A stretch of 64,000 nt of DNA from Flavobacterium cheongpyeongense (GCF_003202435.1 NZ_QJHK01000007.1:62001-126000), one strand, 5' to 3'. Numbered from the stretch's first letter, positions 17,929 to 26,757 are shown. Numbers and translations are program-made. The notes: a model not told the origin generated them from the sequence alone.

Positions 17929-18732
17929 TTATCCAACCGCAATGGGCTGTGTTCGGAAATCTTTCAAGTTCAGGAAAAATCCCCTGTTTGCTGTCATCCC
18001 CTCACGGAACAAATTCCATAAAAGGGAGCATCCCATCTGCGCCAAAGCGGAATTAATATACAAGTCCTGTTTCTCCAGCGCCTCAGCAAGCGAACAGCTT
18101 GGGGTGTCGTCCTGCTGTTGGGACTGCTTTAGTACTTCCCCAAATTCCTCGGTCACAAACGGCAGGCGCTCCACCGTTTCAAAAATCCCAGACTTGGGTT
18201 GTGGAATCTCCCCGACGGTCGACAAAACAACCTGCCCCGTGTACTGGCTGTTGCCAAAATCCATCCAGTATTTCGGGTCGTCCCTGTGATGCCTCTGATT
18301 GCTGTATTTTAAAATATCGGCAATCTCAAAACGGGAGCCTGTGCTGTCCGTGCAGGTGATATAAATCGTTGCCTTTGCATTTGCGGGCAATTTTCCAAAA
18401 TTGTCCCTTTTGAATTTTATAGTTTCCGCTTTCCAGTTTGTTCCCATAAAACGGTTGGCTCGGTTGACAAGTGCCACGGATTTGTAAAGCCCAACTTCAC
18501 TCTGCGCAAAACGCTGTCTGCCAAGGTTGGCATTTGTGATAATGTCATCATCCCAAAGGCGGACACACAGCCCTGAATGCCCGAGCGATACGAGGCTGTG
18601 GTTCATTTCCATAAGGGCGGTCAGCACTTTTGAGCCTGTCCCGCCCGCCCCTATGAGGTTGACCGTAATGGGATTTGTAGGGCTAATCAGATACGGGTCT
18701 GTAAAATGGACTTTGGTCTTTCCTGTTTTCAT
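17929..18732 (-). CDS. PRTRC system ThiF-family protein (E1-like)
   Basis: A 267-residue E1/ThiF/MoeB-fold protein. The nucleotide loop is GAGGTGS (28-34) and the classic E1 segment is WDDDIITNANLGRQRF (60-75), with the Asp pair and Arg-Gln that bind ATP-Mg. Cys127 in the ITCTDSTG segment is a candidate catalytic cysteine. E1-like proteins adenylate the C-terminal glycine of a ubiquitin-like partner; here the partner is probably the protein C gene upstream. Its start overlaps the stop of protein B (18729-18732). It is the last gene of the cassette. Confidence 0.9.
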   Translation of the reverse strand: MKTGKTKVHFTDPYLISPTNPITVNLIGAGGTGSKVLTALMEMNHSLVSLGHSGLCVRLWDDDIITNANLGRQRFAQSEVGLYKSVALVNRANRFMGTNWKAETIKFKRDNFGKLPANAKATIYITCTDSTGSRFEIADILKYSNQRHHRDDPKYWMDFGNSQYTGQVVLSTVGEIPQPKSGIFETVERLPFVTEEFGEVLKQSQQQDDTPSCSLAEALEKQDLYINSALAQMGCSLLWNLFREGMTANRGFFLNLKDFRTQPIAVG

Positions 18733-19457
18733 GACAATAGGTTTTTAAGTGTTTTGTTATTGGTTTTTAAAAGGGCTGTCGGAAAGGGTCTGCCTGACAG
18801 GACAAGGTCTTTCCAAAGGCTCACGCAGTTTGCTTTTACGGGACTTATCTCGCCCATTAAATGGCTGAAATAACTGTTGAAAAAATAATCTTCCCACGCT
18901 TTTGTAAAGTCTTCCACGCAGGCAGATTCGGTAATGCTGATATTGACCGACCCCATACAGACCCTGCCGTCCTCATAGATATTGAAAAACGGGGCGAAGT
19001 ACAGCGGTGTTTTTTCGGTGGGTCTTTTATTGCCCGAAAGCGCAAAGACCCGCAGGCTGTTTTTGGTAGCCTGCCAGACCATGGGCGGGACATACGCTGT
19101 TTCGCACGGTATGCCCAGCGATTCTATAAAATAAAGGCTTCTTTTTTGGGATTTGGTGTACCATATCACTGCGCCTTTGTCCCTGCTCGGATTGATGTGC
19201 AGGATGTTTGTCGGCAGAATCCCGCCCGATTTTAAAAAGGCGGTCTGCTTTTGCTTTTCGGTTACAAGCGCTTTTGCAAGCGCTTCGGCTTCACGCTCCG
19301 TGAGCGGGTGGGCATTGATGGGCGTGCCGTTTTTGTCCATATCGAAATGCTCGACGTAAATATCTTTCTGCGCTCCTTGTGATGCATAAAAAACAAGGGC
19401 GGATTTCGGGTGGTAGAGTGTCCCCAAATCTTGGGTGATATCAGTTAAAGTGTTCAT
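18729..19457 (-). CDS. PRTRC system protein B (E2-like)
   Basis: A 242-residue protein of the PRTRC protein B / prokaryotic E2 family D type. The stretch PLYFAPFFNIYEDGRVCMG (about 151-169) has the NIYxDGxVC pattern that resembles the active-site region of eukaryotic E2 enzymes, with Cys167 as the likely thioester cysteine. It follows the 394-residue gene with a 17-nt overlap and overlaps the ThiF gene. The ATG at 19457 is chosen because it gives the family start; an open frame continues upstream to 19532 but inside the neighbour. In the cell it should accept the ubiquitin-like protein from ThiF. Confidence 0.85.
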   Translation of the reverse strand: MNTLTDITQDLGTLYHPKSALVFYASQGAQKDIYVEHFDMDKNGTPINAHPLTEREAEALAKALVTEKQKQTAFLKSGGILPTNILHINPSRDKGAVIWYTKSQKRSLYFIESLGIPCETAYVPPMVWQATKNSLRVFALSGNKRPTEKTPLYFAPFFNIYEDGRVCMGSVNISITESACVEDFTKAWEDYFFNSYFSHLMGEISPVKANCVSLWKDLVLSGRPFPTALLKTNNKTLKNLLS

Positions 19458-20625
19458 CTTGTAGTGGTGTGTAGTTATACAATAATTCGCAGAGATCATC
19501 CAAAAGGGCAAACAGCCGGCTTTCAAAATCAAGACTGCTTTGGGTCAGTTCCTGCCCGTCAAAGGATTTTATAATGGTAGGCTCATCCATAGAACCGCAC
19601 TCGTTAAATTCATTGTTGATGCTCTCTTGAATACTTTCATAGAGCCATCCTTTGGTATCGGAAATAAAGGAAATATACTTTTCCATGCCAATGCTCTCGG
19701 TTTCCGTGTCTTCATCCTCATCCTCTTCGTGTACGGATGCATTTCGAAAAATGCTCTCATTGGGGTAATCGGTGTATATAGCAAAAGCTTTTTTGCCTAT
19801 ATCCAAACACTGTTTATCAAAGTTATCACGGCTTTTAAAACCGTTAAGCCGTTTTTCAAAAAAGTTCAGGTTCATGGGACTGAAAAACTTTTGTCCCATA
19901 CAGTCCCCGATAAGTTCTGCCTTGTCAAACTCCCGCACGTACCTCTCGTTTTCTTCCCTGTCCTGTTCCTCTTCCGTCCATTCCCTGTGCATTTCATAGA
20001 GCCAGTACAGGTAACTGCCCTGCTCCCTGTAGTTTGGAATGCCTGCAATATGGTACAGATAAGAGCAGACCGAGAGAAGCAGTTGCGTATTTTTTTTGCG
20101 CTCAGGGTCTCTGAGCATCTGATAAATCGGATGGGTCGGGATATAATACAGGGTTGTGCCTGTATTGAATTTTTCCTCGCTGACCAGATACGTTTTAAAG
20201 CCGTCCTGTAGTACCCTTATTTCCTGAAAATTAATAAAGCTGTTTTTCAGCTTCTGCTCCAAATCCCATACAGCAAGTGCCATATTATAAGGATATTCCA
20301 AATGACGGGTCGGCATTGGCGAAACACCGTAATGCCCCGCAAGACGGTCAAGGGAGGCATAAAAATCAGACTGCATTTTTTCAGTTTCCTGACAAGCCCG
20401 TGCCTTTTCGCCCTGATAGAGTTTAGGCAGAAAAGAAACCTTTAGAAAACCATCGGTAGCATCTGCGCAGGCACTGAGAGTCGTTTGTCCTTCTGCACCT
20501 CTCCCAGGTCTTTGGGTCTTTGCATCGAGTGCATAAACCCGCTGAGCTGTTCGTGAAGCTGTTTTTGTCTTTTTTGCGCAGGCAGTTTTACTGTCCCTGA
20601 AATAATTGTCTTTTGCATGATTCAT
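19441..20625 (-). CDS. Unrecognised 394-residue protein of the PRTRC cassette
   Basis: A soluble 394-residue protein. The first 60 residues are basic and rich in Ala/Thr/Arg and may be disordered. A globular helical part follows (PTRHLEYPYNMALAVWDLEQKL, here at about 104-125), then an acidic patch EEDEDEDTE near residue 314. I recognise no motif. It sits between proteins C and B with a 16-nt gap upstream and a 17-nt overlap downstream, so it belongs to the cassette. By position it could replace PRTRC protein F of proteobacterial cassettes, but no sequence link is claimed. Confidence 0.75.
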   Translation of the reverse strand: MNHAKDNYFRDSKTACAKKTKTASRTAQRVYALDAKTQRPGRGAEGQTTLSACADATDGFLKVSFLPKLYQGEKARACQETEKMQSDFYASLDRLAGHYGVSPMPTRHLEYPYNMALAVWDLEQKLKNSFINFQEIRVLQDGFKTYLVSEEKFNTGTTLYYIPTHPIYQMLRDPERKKNTQLLLSVCSYLYHIAGIPNYREQGSYLYWLYEMHREWTEEEQDREENERYVREFDKAELIGDCMGQKFFSPMNLNFFEKRLNGFKSRDNFDKQCLDIGKKAFAIYTDYPNESIFRNASVHEEDEDEDTETESIGMEKYISFISDTKGWLYESIQESINNEFNECGSMDEPTIIKSFDGQELTQSSLDFESRLFALLDDLCELLYNYTPLQDEHFN

Positions 20626-20641
20626 GGCTTTTAAATTTTGG

Positions 20642-20860
20642 TTATCCTTTTGTCCCCATTACCGTTTCAAATCGGTATTCGACCGCATCGTCCCTGATGG
20701 CAGGGGCTGAGATTTTGGCGGTAGTCAAAATCGGATAGGTCGGTGCATAAAAATGCAGTACCGCCTCGGTACTCCATTTGGGTTCGGGGTCGGAAAGCCT
20801 GATTTCCTGCCCCTTGTCTTTGAGTATAAAGACCCGCTGTAATTGTGTCGCTAATAACAT
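20642..20860 (-). CDS. PRTRC system protein C (ubiquitin-like)
   Basis: A small protein of 72 residues matching PRTRC protein C, a family assigned to prokaryotic ubiquitin-like folds. It starts MLLATQLQRVFILKDKGQEI, has the LSDP segment near residue 22 and ends in VMGTKG with a terminal glycine. A free C-terminal glycine suits direct adenylation by the ThiF-type E1 without prior proteolysis. It lies 17 nt after protein E and 16 nt before the 394-residue gene. Confidence 0.85.
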   Translation of the reverse strand: MLLATQLQRVFILKDKGQEIRLSDPEPKWSTEAVLHFYAPTYPILTTAKISAPAIRDDAVEYRFETVMGTKG

Positions 20861-20877
20861 AACTGTTGTATTTTAAA

Positions 20878-21540
20878 TTAATATCTTTCTTCGGGGTCGT
20901 CCTCCCAGTCTTCGATGTCCTGTTTGCCCGTTTCGCGGTCTTCTGTTTCGGGGTCTTCGACTTCATCGGGATAATTTGGAAAAAGTGCCTCTCGGGGCGG
21001 TTCGGGTGCTGACTTCTGCGCTGTACTGCCGAAAAGGTCGGGCGCAAATTTTGCCGACAGTTCGGATTTTCGCCTGCGTATCTCCTCCGCCTTAAAGGGG
21101 AACTCATGTATTTCAGGCACTTTTATCCATGCCTCACGGAATTTCCCGTCTTTTTCCAGTTCGTCCGCTTTTGCCATGGCATCCGTATACTTTTTGTCTT
21201 TGGCTTCGGTTTCTTTTTTTTGGCTGTCGGCTTTTTCCTTCTGCATTGCCGACTGCTTTTTAGTGGCTTCCAACTGTTTCATATAGCCTTCCATATCGAC
21301 CATCAGACCCGAAGCGGTCTGCATGGGGGTGGTTATGTTTTCAAAAAAACCATGGTCAAGTTCTTCCGCTGTTCCTGTAAGGTTCAGGGGCGGTATGCTG
21401 TGCTTGGCGCTGTCGGTACAATTCTCGTTTTGAAGCATGACCTGTACGATAAGCCTGTTCTCTGCGCCCTTAGCTATCGTTATGTGCAAATCACCCGTGA
21501 CCTGCAACTGCGCTACCTGATTAAAAAAATTAGTGTTCAT
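20878..21540 (-). CDS. PRTRC system protein E
   Basis: A 220-residue protein with an N-terminal beta domain (FNQVAQLQVTGDLHITIAKG), a long Lys/Glu/Gln-rich coiled coil (about residues 95-150) and an acidic, proline-containing tail ending in EEDDPEERY-like composition. It matches PRTRC protein E, whose function is unknown. The ATG at 21540 is chosen because it gives the conserved MNTNFFNQ start; the open frame continues upstream without family-like sequence. It is the first PRTRC gene after the DUF932 gene, 118 nt downstream of it. Confidence 0.82.
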   Translation of the reverse strand: MNTNFFNQVAQLQVTGDLHITIAKGAENRLIVQVMLQNENCTDSAKHSIPPLNLTGTAEELDHGFFENITTPMQTASGLMVDMEGYMKQLEATKKQSAMQKEKADSQKKETEAKDKKYTDAMAKADELEKDGKFREAWIKVPEIHEFPFKAEEIRRRKSELSAKFAPDLFGSTAQKSAPEPPREALFPNYPDEVEDPETEDRETGKQDIEDWEDDPEERY

Positions 21541-21658
21541 TGCTGTAAATTTTAAAATGTCTTTTGTTGCATCCTTTCTATATGCAGGGCTATAAGTGCG
21601 CTTATATCCCTGTCGTGTTTTAAAGCAGTCGCCCCGTAAGGCGACCGCCTTTAAGGGT

Positions 21659-22732
21659 CTAGTTAAGGTTAAGGATTTCCGCTCCGCTTTTTTCAAAAGC
21701 CGTACATAAATCAAATGCCTTTTGGGCTTTTTCCTGGGCTGTGCCTCCCATGACAATCGACTGCAGTTTGGCCTGCTCGTCTTTATATTTTCGCACATTC
21801 TGATAATAGCCCGTCACGGCATTGTAAGCCCCGAAAAGCGTGCCTTTTGTGGTTTCCATCTGCTGTGATTCGCTAGCCATGGCATAGGCAAAAGCATCCT
21901 CAACTGTATTTTTAAACACGGTTGAAACCTCCTGCTCTGCCCCTTTTTTGATTAAATCCAACGTTTCCTTATTTGGGCAAAGTGCCAGCTGGATGAGTTT
22001 TTTAACCTCGCTATCGGTCACCTTTACTTTTGCCCACTCATTGAAAATGCCTTCCAACTGCTTGGTCAGGATGTCCGCCAGTCCCATGACTTTGTGGGCA
22101 TCATCAAGGCGCTGTTTCGCCCCTGAGGTGTGGCGGATGCGCACCACGTTGCTCATCGAACGGAGCGAAGCGTTAAGGGTGTTTTGGCATACGATGCGGA
22201 TAGGGGTAAAAGCCGCTGTGATGCTTCCGCTCCCGTCGTGGGAGGTGGTCAGGAAAATGTACTTTTCGGTAACGTCATCCCCTTTGCCCACACGGATATA
22301 ATCAGGGAGTTTGGCTGTGATAAAGATGCGTTCCCCCTGCCCGAGCGCGCCCGCTGTTTCGTACAGTATGCCCTCGCCCCCGCCTACAATGGCATCAAAG
22401 AAGCTGAACGCTTCACGGTTCTGCACGATATGGTAGTCTTTCCCCACTACCCCCAGTACGGCATTGCTGTCAGTGCGGATAGTGGCAAAGCAGTCAGGCA
22501 CTGCCAGTTCGGTTTGTGCTGTGACGATACCGTCAGGAGTTTGGATAATGCCCGATGCTTTTGTGTAAAGCGGGCTTTTAGCTACTTCGTAATCAAGCCC
22601 TGCGTGTTTGATGGCTTCTGCGCCTGTCGGGTACTGCTCCACAATCTGCCCTAGCCCATGCCATGCTTTTTCCTTTACGCTGAAAAAAGAATAATTTCCT
22701 GTTGTACTGTTGTAATTGATATTATGTGCCAT
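21659..22732 (-). CDS. DUF932 phage/plasmid-like protein
   Basis: A 357-residue DUF932 protein (MAHNINYNSTTGNYSFFSVKE; KAWHGLGQ near residue 22 is the family hallmark). Members are common on plasmids, phages and ICEs and are thought to help element maintenance or recombination; no catalytic activity is established. It lies between ssb and the PRTRC genes on one strand, and transcription probably runs through all of them. Confidence 0.85.
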   Translation of the reverse strand: MAHNINYNSTTGNYSFFSVKEKAWHGLGQIVEQYPTGAEAIKHAGLDYEVAKSPLYTKASGIIQTPDGIVTAQTELAVPDCFATIRTDSNAVLGVVGKDYHIVQNREAFSFFDAIVGGGEGILYETAGALGQGERIFITAKLPDYIRVGKGDDVTEKYIFLTTSHDGSGSITAAFTPIRIVCQNTLNASLRSMSNVVRIRHTSGAKQRLDDAHKVMGLADILTKQLEGIFNEWAKVKVTDSEVKKLIQLALCPNKETLDLIKKGAEQEVSTVFKNTVEDAFAYAMASESQQMETTKGTLFGAYNAVTGYYQNVRKYKDEQAKLQSIVMGGTAQEKAQKAFDLCTAFEKSGAEILNLN

Positions 22733-22778
22733 GATAAATGATTTTAAAAATTTTTAATTTGTTTTTATTTACTAACCT

Positions 22779-23174
22779 TTAAAAAGGCAGGTCGTCCTCA
22801 GGCTCTTTAACTGTGACCTTTTTGTTTTTGTCTTCCGTTTGGACTCCCTGCGTAGTTTCTGATTTCTTGCCACCTGCATGCAGTTTTATATTGGAGGTGT
22901 TGAAGTTTAGTCCTGCTCGTGGTTCTCCGTCACTTCCTGTCCACGCCCTTGCGCTTACCCTTCCTGTTAGTTCCACAACAGTGCCTTTAGTAAGGATACT
23001 GGCTACTTTGGGGCTTATCCAATAAGCGCATTCAAAAAAAGTTGTCTGCTCTACTTTGTTGCCATCTTTACTGCGGTAGCTGTCATTGATTGCTACTGAA
23101 AAATTCACTACCTGTCTGCTGTTTGACAATGTGCGTACCTCTGCATCTTTTGTCACTCGTCCTGTGATGTTCAT
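22779..23174 (-). CDS. ssb: Single-stranded DNA-binding protein
   Basis: A 131-residue SSB with an N-terminal OB fold starting MNITGRVTKDAEVRTLSN and a C-terminal acidic tip DDLPF that recruits partner proteins. It would coat the transferred strand in the recipient. It is the first gene of the minus-strand block that contains DUF932 and PRTRC; its leader holds the repeats at 23377-23522. Confidence 0.93.
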   Translation of the reverse strand: MNITGRVTKDAEVRTLSNSRQVVNFSVAINDSYRSKDGNKVEQTTFFECAYWISPKVASILTKGTVVELTGRVSARAWTGSDGEPRAGLNFNTSNIKLHAGGKKSETTQGVQTEDKNKKVTVKEPEDDLPF

Positions 23175-23376
23175 GATTTCTAGTTTTTAAAAGATTAATT
23201 TTTATTTTATTTTTTTTGAAATTTTATTCGGCAATGAGAGGAGGCGCTGTTTTGTTTCATCACTGCTGTTTTCAATATTTTACTTTTCATTTCTGACATT
23301 TTTTTTTATTCGTCTAAAGAGCCGGAGTATGCTATGTTTCGTTTCATGAGCATAAAAAGGTGAGTGTTTAGCAAAA

Positions 23377-23522
23377 GCAAGGCTTTGATAAAAAATACAA
23401 CCCGGATGGGTGGAGATTTTTTATCAAACCTGAAAGGCACGGCCTTGCTGGTGCGTTAAGAACACGGAGTTACCTTTGCTCCTGAAATCGGACAACAGCA
23501 TACAGGTTCTTTGATAAAAAAT
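23377..23522. repeat. Three copies of TTTGATAAAAAAT, two in inverted orientation
   Basis: TTTGATAAAAAAT occurs at 23384-23396 and 23510-23522, and its exact complement at 23416-23428. The first and the complement form a 13-bp stem around 19 nt. GCAAGGC (23377-23383) and GCCTTGC (23442-23448) flank them as an outer pair. The stretch 23175-23747 has no credible gene. It lies upstream of ssb, so an operator, replication or stability function for the element is possible. Confidence 0.6.
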
Positions 23523-23747
23523 AAAAGGGAGGCAATTGAGAGACTGTTGATGCAAACATTCTTGTATGAATACAAACAGGCATCTTCCTGCCTGAATTCC
23601 AAAAGACGGAACCGCAGGTCCAGGACCGGCAGTAAAAAGAGTTTCTAAAAAACAAAAAAAAAACATGCTGGATAATTCTATGACTGCCACTATAGTTGGA
23701 CAAAATCCATAGAAAACAAGTGAAAATTCTGCGGTACTAAGAGTCCC

Positions 23748-23784
23748 CAGGCCTTGACCGGCCTGTAATTTTTGCGTAATTTTG
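23748..23784 (+). promoter_or_regulatory. Strong promoter with inverted repeat over the -33 box
   Basis: TTG (23754-23756) and TAATTTTG (23777-23784) are 20 nt apart, a full match to the Bacteroidetes TTG/TAnnTTTG pattern. The TTG is the first part of the spacer of a perfect inverted repeat, CAGGCC (23748-23753) and GGCCTG (23760-23765), which could be an operator. The promoter now drives only a truncated gene starting 4 nt past the -7 box. Confidence 0.65.
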
Positions 23785-23787
23785 TCC

Positions 23788-23928
23788 ATGACTCCAGATG
23801 AAATAAAACGCTACTTTGAAGCCGCTCCGCCACCTCAGGAAGTGGATTGGAAACCATGGGCGAAAATCACAGATTCACACGCAAATATCTTTTGTTATTG
23901 GAACAATAAATTGGAGCATCAATCCTGA
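23788..23928 (+). pseudogene. Truncated small gene (DUF6965-like remnant)
   Basis: The first codons read MTPDEIKRYFEAAPPPQEVD and then WKPWAKITD, which resembles the start of small DUF6965 proteins of Bacteroidetes elements. The match stops near residue 30, and the frame ends after 46 codons. The AT-rich, lower-GC copper block begins just after. The natural reading is a gene cut by the insertion of cargo. It keeps a well-formed promoter. Confidence 0.5.
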
Positions 23929-24054
23929 AGAAATTCTACATTTTTAGATCCATTGATTCTTTAACGAAAATTTAATTTAATGTAAAATTCAGACTCCTGA
24001 ATACTGCACATAAATATTACGCTTGTATTTCATCGTTTTATAATTTCATAAAAA

Positions 24055-24076
24055 AACGCTCCAAAAATGGAGCGTT
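24055..24076 (-). terminator. Terminator of the copper operon
   Basis: AACGCTCC (24055-24062) pairs with GGAGCGTT (24069-24076). On the minus strand the stem is followed by TTTTTATG. It ends the transcript that starts upstream of the HMA-DUF3347 gene or of copA and runs through the oxidase gene. The remaining bases 23929-24170 hold nothing else recognisable. Confidence 0.8.
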
Positions 24077-24170
24077 CTTATTTTGATAATGAAATCAAAA
24101 GGACATCTATAAATAGAAACACAAAAAAACTATAGCAGCCTATATTTTTTTGCATCTTAATTCAGAATGT

Positions 24171-26753
24171 TTAATAATTCAGATTTATTCCCATACCAAA
24201 TCCCATATCGCTGTCATAGTGTGTTGTAGCACTAACATTTCTTTTGATAATATATCGCAGCCCTGCCATATATTCCTTATCGGTATTCCACATCAGGTTC
24301 ATTCGAAGCCGTTTGGAAACTGGAATATCCATTCTCTCAAATTGCAATCTGAAATTTCCATCGGTAAACACCTCAGCCTGTGCCTTTATAAGCATAGGCA
24401 GGGTATACTCGATACCTGCACTAAAAACCGCGCGGTTGTTTTTAGTGTTTGCTTGATTAAAGAGGTTTTTTTCCATTTCTCCATCTTCCATTTCCCTGTA
24501 CCTCCAGTCGAAACCAATAAAGGGCATCAGCCATTGCATTTTGCCAATGTATCTCCCGATATGGGTTTCAGTTTCATAGCCATGCATGTCATTGTATCCC
24601 AATCGCCATTCTGTGCCTATGCTCCATCGTGTATTGCTTAACATGGCCATACCGTCATTTCCGTTGGTGGCAAAATCATTTTCTGTCATAAAATGAAATT
24701 TTCTGTCATCAGCAAATAATTTGCGCTGAGCCAGTTTGGGGTCTGGTATTTCCGGATTTGGAGGTGAATTTTCATAACTAAAAACTCTTCCCATTCCACT
24801 CATCATGTGATACAGAATATGGCAGTGAAAGAACCAGTCGCCCCCGTCCTCGCTTGCGGCGAATTCAATAGTATCTGTCTCCATGGGCATGATGTCGATA
24901 ATATTTTTTAACGGGGCATAATCACCATGTCCGTTAATTACCCTAAAATCGTGGCCGTGCAAGTGCATTGGGTGGCGCATCATGGAATTGTTATGCAGGA
25001 CAATGCGCAAAATTTCTCCCTTTTTGATCAGGATTTTGTCTGATTCCGAAACGACTTTATTATCCAGACTCCAGACATAGCGATTCATATTTCCGGTAAG
25101 CTCAAATTTAAGTTCCCTTACAGGAGCATCTTTTGACAATGCCGTATTGGTAGGGGATTTTAGCATGGCATAATTTAATGTGACAATATCTGAAAGAGCG
25201 TTGGAATCGTACTTGTTTTCCATATTGTGCATCTCGTGCGATTTGTCTGCAGTACCCTCTTTGGTTTCCGTATTGTTCATCTCCATTGGCATATCTTTGT
25301 CAACCCCTTTTTGCGGACCTGTAATTTCTGGGTACATTACGGTATTCATATCCATCTGGTTCAGCGACATCTGCATTCCCATATCATCCAGGTCTCCATT
25401 CATCTTCATCATATCGTTCATCATCTGCATGCCTTCAAAGTATTTCAGTTTTGGCAAAGGCGAGATGAGCTGCTTGACACCCTTACCAATATATAGGGAA
25501 GTCGATTTTGTCCGGTCTTCCGGTGTGGCCAAAAATTCATAGGATGTGTTTTCTGCCGGAATGGTCAGTATCACGTCATAGGTTTCAGAGACTGCAATGA
25601 GCAGACGGTCTACCTCAACAGGCTCAACGTCATTGCCATCACTGGCCACTACTGTAATTTTACCTCCGGCATAGGTAAGCCAGAAATTACTGGAAGCCCC
25701 TCCGTTAGACACGCGTAATCTTACTTTATCACCTGCTTTGAACTGCGAAAGCTGGCTCTCATTTTTCCCATTGATTAAGAACTTCTCATAATAGACATCA
25801 CTTACATCCATTGCGGTCATACGTTTCCATTCGTTGATGACCTTGGTTTTGAAATAACCTTGTTTTATGGCTTCACCATAGCTTTGGGTCGTGCCCTTTT
25901 TTATTGCAAACCAATCTGAGGCATTGTGCAACAGCCTATGGACATTCTCCGGATCGATGTCGGTCCATTCGCTCAGTACAATGGGAACTGTCGGAAGATC
26001 ATCTATGCCTTCCCTGAAATTTGGATCAGAGTTTCTTTTGTTCATCACAAAAGATCCGTACATCCCGATTTGTTCCTGCAATCCTGAATGGCTGTGATAC
26101 CAGTGTGTGCCATGCTGTCTGATAGGAAAGGAATATTTATAGGTACTGTGTGGTTTTATTGGCATTTGGGTAAGATTAGGTACACCATCTTCCTTATTGG
26201 GTAAAAATAAACCATGCCAGTGTAAAGAGGTTTCCTCATCAAGCTGGTTATGGACATAAATCTCTGCGGTATCACCTTCAGTAAATGTTAATGTAGGCAT
26301 CGGTATCTGTCCATTCACTGCTATTGCCCTTTTTGATTTTCCTGAAAAATTCACTACTGTATCGCGAACATATAAATCGTACCTGACTACTTTTGGCGGC
26401 TCGTCTTTTACCATCCTTTTTTTTACAGGAGGATTCACTGCTGCCTTTTCCATGTTTTTCATATCATGTCCCTTATCGGGATCGGGTTTATCTGCAGTGG
26501 AAGATTTGCCTTTTTCCATTGTTTCCTTTTTAATAGTAGCTCCGGCCTTAGGTTTTGTAGCTGCTTTGGACTGACTTGGCTTTGACTTTTCTTTTACTAA
26601 TGCCATGCCGCATTTTGGACATTTTCCGGGTTTTGGTGCGTGGATCTCGGGATGCATCACACAGGTATAAAAAGTCTGTGGTGAATTAACCTGAGCTTTG
26701 GCAATGATATTTATAAAAAAAAGAAAAACTATAATTGATAATTTGCTTTTCAT
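24171..26753 (-). CDS. Multicopper oxidase with N-terminal heavy-metal-binding domain and C-terminal CopB-like barrel
   Basis: An 860-residue exported protein. After a signal peptide comes a heavy-metal-binding module (FYTCVMHPE ... CPKCGMAL, about 28-52), then a low-complexity linker, then the oxidase with copper motifs HWHGLF, HWYHSHSG, HPMHLHGHDF and HCHILYH. A methionine-rich insert with MMNDMMKM and MQMSLNQMDM lies near residue 440-480. The last 180 residues (from about 680) look like the CopB outer-membrane barrel, which is usually a separate protein. It would oxidise Cu(I) in the periplasm. It is the last gene of the operon, 4 nt from the DUF2911 gene. Confidence 0.9.
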   Translation of the reverse strand: MKSKLSIIVFLFFINIIAKAQVNSPQTFYTCVMHPEIHAPKPGKCPKCGMALVKEKSKPSQSKAATKPKAGATIKKETMEKGKSSTADKPDPDKGHDMKNMEKAAVNPPVKKRMVKDEPPKVVRYDLYVRDTVVNFSGKSKRAIAVNGQIPMPTLTFTEGDTAEIYVHNQLDEETSLHWHGLFLPNKEDGVPNLTQMPIKPHSTYKYSFPIRQHGTHWYHSHSGLQEQIGMYGSFVMNKRNSDPNFREGIDDLPTVPIVLSEWTDIDPENVHRLLHNASDWFAIKKGTTQSYGEAIKQGYFKTKVINEWKRMTAMDVSDVYYEKFLINGKNESQLSQFKAGDKVRLRVSNGGASSNFWLTYAGGKITVVASDGNDVEPVEVDRLLIAVSETYDVILTIPAENTSYEFLATPEDRTKSTSLYIGKGVKQLISPLPKLKYFEGMQMMNDMMKMNGDLDDMGMQMSLNQMDMNTVMYPEITGPQKGVDKDMPMEMNNTETKEGTADKSHEMHNMENKYDSNALSDIVTLNYAMLKSPTNTALSKDAPVRELKFELTGNMNRYVWSLDNKVVSESDKILIKKGEILRIVLHNNSMMRHPMHLHGHDFRVINGHGDYAPLKNIIDIMPMETDTIEFAASEDGGDWFFHCHILYHMMSGMGRVFSYENSPPNPEIPDPKLAQRKLFADDRKFHFMTENDFATNGNDGMAMLSNTRWSIGTEWRLGYNDMHGYETETHIGRYIGKMQWLMPFIGFDWRYREMEDGEMEKNLFNQANTKNNRAVFSAGIEYTLPMLIKAQAEVFTDGNFRLQFERMDIPVSKRLRMNLMWNTDKEYMAGLRYIIKRNVSATTHYDSDMGFGMGINLNY

Positions 26754-26757
26754 GACT

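Noticed and set aside
19540..20211. Long plus-strand frame of 223 codons opposite the PRTRC genes
   Set aside because: It is antisense to the 394-residue gene, has no recognisable product and reflects the codon bias of the real gene.
22130..22654. Plus-strand frame opposite the DUF932 gene
   Set aside because: Antisense shadow of a clearly conserved gene.
23424..23789. Minus-strand frame of 121 codons
   Set aside because: It covers the promoter and repeat region, has low-quality composition, and no recognised motif.
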